In this document: positions 60,530-64,000 of the stretch, piece after piece
How the letters are laid out: every line of letters starts with the position of its first letter
Numbering within the stretch: position 1 is the stretch's first letter
NCBI GenBank assembly: GCA_017893485.1
Contig: CM030361.1
Span: forward strand, 145,514,941 to 145,578,940
Direction: 5' to 3'
Source: Hemerocallis citrina
Lineage: Eukaryota > Streptophyta > Magnoliopsida > Asparagales > Asphodelaceae
Length of the DNA stretch: 64,000 bases
Translations under genes and position numbers: made by a program
The notes under the pieces: generated by a model
The model's database searches: none
What the model was told of the DNA's origin: nothing
Seen by the model: the letters and a program-made list of their open reading frames with translations, nothing else

Positions 60530-60870
60530 CCGCCTCGATAATTCTTGAGAATTGCTCTCCCACAGCGAGTCGTAACCCCGATAATTCTGGAGACGAAACC
60601 CACACCGTGAGCCATGAGCCCGATAATTCTTGAGAGCCGTTCTCCTACTGCGAGTCATTTTCGGATGTTATGCCTCACACCCCGATAATTCTGGAGACGA
60701 AACCCACACCGCGAGTCATAAGGTACCTCATCACACAAATATTCCATGAGCGTCGTCTTGATCCCGTTAATTCTGAAGATAAATCCTACACCTCGAGTGA
60801 TTTTGGATGTCATGCCTCACACCCCGATAATTCTAGAGATAATCTCCAACCGCGAATCATATGAGGCCCT
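60530..60870. repeat. Short tandem array in 5' LTR of Tekay 2
   Basis: Same array as 40211-40555, with a similar number of diverged units. Confidence 0.75.
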
Positions 60871-61655
60871 TATACTCATGTTTTACCATACTTCATCACA
60901 TCTCCCCTTAGTGCCGGTCCTTAGGTTAATTATAATAATCACAACCTAGAGCTAGCTTACCCTACTGAACTTAAATCAACACGAGAAAAATGTTAGCCCA
61001 CACTGGCTACTTCTCAAATTTGTTTATTCACAAATTGTCGGTCACTACGGGTCTTGCTCAACCTCTAGATTCCAACAACCATCTCACCATAGAGATCAGT
61101 TAAGTTACATCTAACCTCAACATAAATATTTCATGAATTATTTATCCATTTTCTTTATGTTTATAAATTATGAAGTAACCAACTTCTTATAGAAACGTAA
61201 CTAACAATTGGTCAATCAAATTCTTGTAAGCAATTTATCGGTTAACAACCCCAAACTATTTGATTTAATAATATTCAATGCCCTTTTTGTTAGTAGATCC
61301 GTTTCATGTTTTTTCTACACTTCAAATATATTTCTTAATACAAAAATTCTTTGAGATTAAGTCGACCAGAGATTCCGTATTTCATTCTCGTAACTACATC
61401 TTAACTATTTACTTAATGCAATAGATTAATATCCATGCAATTCTACATAGGTGTGTTCTAAATTTGTATTCTACTCCCAACTCTTAAATCTTTTTAGTCA
61501 TATACAATCCCTTTTGAGTTTGCATTCGAAAACTCATCTAATACATGATTTAATGTGAATTTAACCTTTAATTCTCAAAATAAATCTACATTTTTTTTTC
61601 TAAATTATAAAACATGAAGAACCCCCTTAAAAAAAAGTTAAAACGAAATCTGTTT

Positions 61656-61880
61656 ATGGCCGGGATCGAACCCCAGACCAATAGCAGGCCAACCGCAAGC
61701 CCCAACCACTAAGCCAACTCACTTTTGGTGATATAATCCACACCGAGTTTCTTTTATAATCCAGTTACTCTTATTTATTAAAGTCCATGTTTTTTTACAA
61801 AAGGTCAGAGCCTCCCAGGTTTCAAACCCGAGACCAAGAAGCCCCCAAACGCAGCGCGCTAACCACTAAGTCCAATGCTC
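61656..61880 (-). other. Pair of tRNA-like modules in 5' LTR of Tekay 2
   Basis: Counterparts of 41889-42114 with better B-boxes (GGGTTTGAAACC and GGGGTTCGATCCC). The A-box regions read TTAGTGGTTAGCGCGC and TTAGTGGTTGGGGC. Confidence 0.55.
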
Positions 61881-63361
61881 TTTCTAATTATATATGTGTT
61901 CAAAATCTTTTAACTCTGCTCTATGTTTTCCATATCATTTTAATTTATTCATATAGTTTGATTTCTATCATTTTCCCTCATAATTATTACCCCTAAATTA
62001 CACTTCTAAATTTCCAGAGACGCTTTTTCTCTAATTTTATCAATAGTAGCATAAAGTTGTACACAAATTAATTTAAATAGTATTTTTTTTAGAAATCTTG
62101 TACACATATGTTTCTATTAATCAATTTGACTACTCTTTACAAAAATTAGTATGAATATATTTTCTTTTAGCAATTATTCTGAATTTATGGAAAATTCTCA
62201 CCTCCATCATTTGATTATAGTCCATACTTAATTTCATATGATTTTTAGGCATAACTTAGCAACTTTATATACACATACAATTTATATACATAATCTTATC
62301 ATGGTATGCTACGATAAGTCAATACGCATGACATCATCACTAAAACACTCTAATAAAATTAATAGTTAGAATACAAGACAATAAATATCTATATTGTATT
62401 TTAAAACTAATGTGCATTAATTTCTCATATTTATGTACCACTAAAAACTCTAGATTACACATGACAATATAACATGCATCATATGAAAGGTTTAGAAACT
62501 AAAGAACACATACCAATTTTCATTTCAAGCACAATTTATCTAGACATGCATTTTACAAACAATTAGAAAGCAAAAGAAGCACCCACCTCAAAAAGCACCT
62601 AATAGTTATAGTTCCTAGCAATTTGTTCCAAGATTCCAAGCTCGTAGCCACCAATGAAAATCCCGGTCTATCTCTCCTTGACAAACCCCAAGCCTCTTTC
62701 TTCCATTCTTTTTTTTTGTTTAGATTTTTGTGTTGTTCATGACAAAGAGATGGCTATTTATAGAAAAAAAAATTAGTGGTTAAGATGACTCTCCACTTCC
62801 TAAAATAGCTCCCCACTTCTCCACACTCTCATCCACTCTCCATCATTCTCAAAGATGGCCGGCCAATGCATAGGGTGTGCACATGCACGTGCACGTGTAT
62901 TCAATGTGTGTACACACTCCTTCATACAAAATTTATTATTAGTTTTATTAAGTTAGATGTGTGTGTTACACATGGAAATGTGTACAAATTTAACTATATT
63001 TTAAATGTACATTAAGTGCACCCAAAATAATCATGAGCTTTAATTTGTAATAGTTTTAGTGGGCTACAAAAATGGATTTAGGCCTAGTTGATTTTAATTA
63101 CAATAAATCACACCACTTTGACTAGTAAAATGAGAGGAAAAATTTCCATGATCCAAGAAAATTTGAGGAACCAACACGTGCACAAAATTTTACGTGCAAT
63201 GCATGTGCAAAGAAAAATAATAAAAATAATATTTTCTCTGGGGATGTTACAGGTATAAACAAGAATATGCAGTAGAAGCTCCTACAACTCATTTGAACAA
63301 AAAAACATGAACACTCAAATTCTCTGTAGCTAACAGAGTATTTCACCGTCATCTTTGATAC

Positions 63362-63968
63362 CTTGGCTGAAGCCCAAATGCTAAAATGATACCTTGGCGG
63401 AAGCCCAATTGCTAAATTGTCTTCTGTTGTCATCCCACCATTTCCTACTTGAAGCATGTCTGGACTTGAACCATCCCAAAAGAAAAGTCTATTATGACAG
63501 GTGTAACTTCATCCTATATATTTTGTATTGTAGTTATTACAGCCATAGTATATCTGTTATAATGCCATGTTATTCATTGTACCACATATGACAAATAGAG
63601 AATATGTACTTACATTGTCTTTTTTTGCCAATTCTATCACGATCTCAGAAGTAACCTAATGTCACCAATAAAATGAAGTTTGTGAAAAACCAATCAATGG
63701 AATTGATGAAGAAATTTAATGTTAGAGAAGTTACCATTCAATCCACCTGTTTTTGCATAGGATGCCCATTTGTCGTTCTCATCTGCTCTAGAAGTCCTAC
63801 TAATAGTAACAAATATATTATTCACATTAGTCTCCAAGTCAAATTGAATAATTGATATTAATTCTGATGGATTATATTTGCTACCTCTCCCAATTATCTG
63901 CTATGTCCTATGTTGTCCTCCAACTATTTCCTACACCTGATCCCCAAGTGGCTGGGTTTTCATCGCCC
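63362..63968 (-). pseudogene. Alpha-galactosidase (GH27) gene fragment, decayed
   Basis: Three exon-like pieces on the minus strand match plant GH27 alpha-galactosidase, which removes terminal alpha-galactose from galacto-oligosaccharides. Exon 63885-63968: DENPATWGSGVGNSWRTT, stop, DIADNWER; the family has TGD here, where the Asp is the acid/base catalyst, and the Gly codon is now TAG. Exon 63735-63799: SRADENDKWASYAKTGGLN. Exon 63362-63464: PDMLQVGNGGMTTED...HFSIWASAK, containing a 28-bp internal duplication. Splice sites GT/AG fit, but one base is lost at the second junction. Upstream exons lie beyond the window; downstream exons were not found left of Tekay 2. Confidence 0.75.
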
Positions 63969-64000
63969 CTGCATAAGTTTATTCGGAAAAATTAACTAAT

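Larger units (their letters stand above)
39650..63251 (-). mobile_element. Ty3/gypsy LTR retrotransposon, Tekay/Del-like (element 2), with nested insertions
   Basis: LTRs start TGTAA and end TTACA; the target duplication GGTAT is at 39645-39649 and 63252-63256. PBS (tRNA-iMet type) at 59961-59973, PPT at 44462-44476. Related to, but clearly a different family from, element 1. Nested inside are an Athila element (44998-55111) in the integrase C-terminus and two MITEs in the left LTR. Native length without inserts is about 12 kb. All genes are broken by stops and frameshifts. It entered an intron-like region of an alpha-galactosidase pseudogene. Confidence 0.9.
59977..63251 (-). repeat. 5' LTR of Tekay 2
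   Basis: 3,275 bp without insertions. It shows the empty sites for both MITEs (ATTCTCGT near 61385; GATAAGTC near 62314). TATA box TATAAATA (minus) near 62755-62762. Confidence 0.9.

Overview
This window is nuclear DNA from a flowering plant, probably a eudicot; the species cannot be named from it. Almost all of it is transposable elements, many nested inside one another. The evidence is the set of plant-specific families present: FAR1/Mutator transposase, plant mobile domain (PMD) protein, PIF/Harbinger ALP1-like transposase with its NAM/Myb partner, Athila and Tekay/Del-type Ty3-gypsy retrotransposons, and a plant GH27 alpha-galactosidase remnant. I see no intact host gene and no bacterial feature.

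Layout. (1) 1-7526: two degenerate PIF/Harbinger elements one after the other, each with a leftward Myb/NAM-like ORF1 and a rightward transposase. The first holds a 42-bp repeat array and a probable solo LTR between its two divergent promoters. (2) 7700-10585: an RNase H-like fragment, an eroded hAT element, and four small inverted-repeat elements separated by (CT)n/(TA)n microsatellites. (3) 10586-36706: a 26-kb element with ~200-250 bp terminal inverted repeats (TIRs). Just inside each TIR is a ~340-bp tandem array, and the two arrays are inverted relative to each other. Two convergent genes face inward: a PMD gene (+) and a FAR1/MULE transposase (-). Between them lie three arrays of double hairpins, a degenerate telomere-like block and a long foldback. 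A 10.7-kb Tekay-type gypsy element (14753-25501, TSD AGTGG) sits in the last PMD exon. (4) 37927-39324: a 1.4-kb MULE with long TIRs, a 9-bp TSD and a short MuDR PB1-like ORF. (5) 39650-63251: a second Tekay-type element (TSD GGTAT). Its left LTR holds two MITEs, and its integrase is split by a very young Athila element (44998-55111, TSD CATAG) with an intact 1857-codon gag-pol. (6) 63252-64000: host DNA with decayed exons of an alpha-galactosidase gene on the minus strand.

The strongest candidate for something new is the 26-kb element. Its plan recalls MuDR (two convergent genes, each starting near its own TIR), but the second gene is a PMD protein. Stripped of the gypsy insert it would be about 15.4 kb. 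Both genes carry only a handful of in-frame stops, so decay looks recent. Other unusual signals are a palindromic word CAGTCGACTG scattered through both LTRs and all three reading frames of the Athila element, paired tRNA-like (A box/B box) modules inside the LTRs of both Tekay families, a conserved extra acidic coiled-coil ORF upstream of gag in both, and a common hairpin design shared by several different DNA elements.

All boundaries were read by eye. Those with target-site duplications are firm to the base; the others are approximate.
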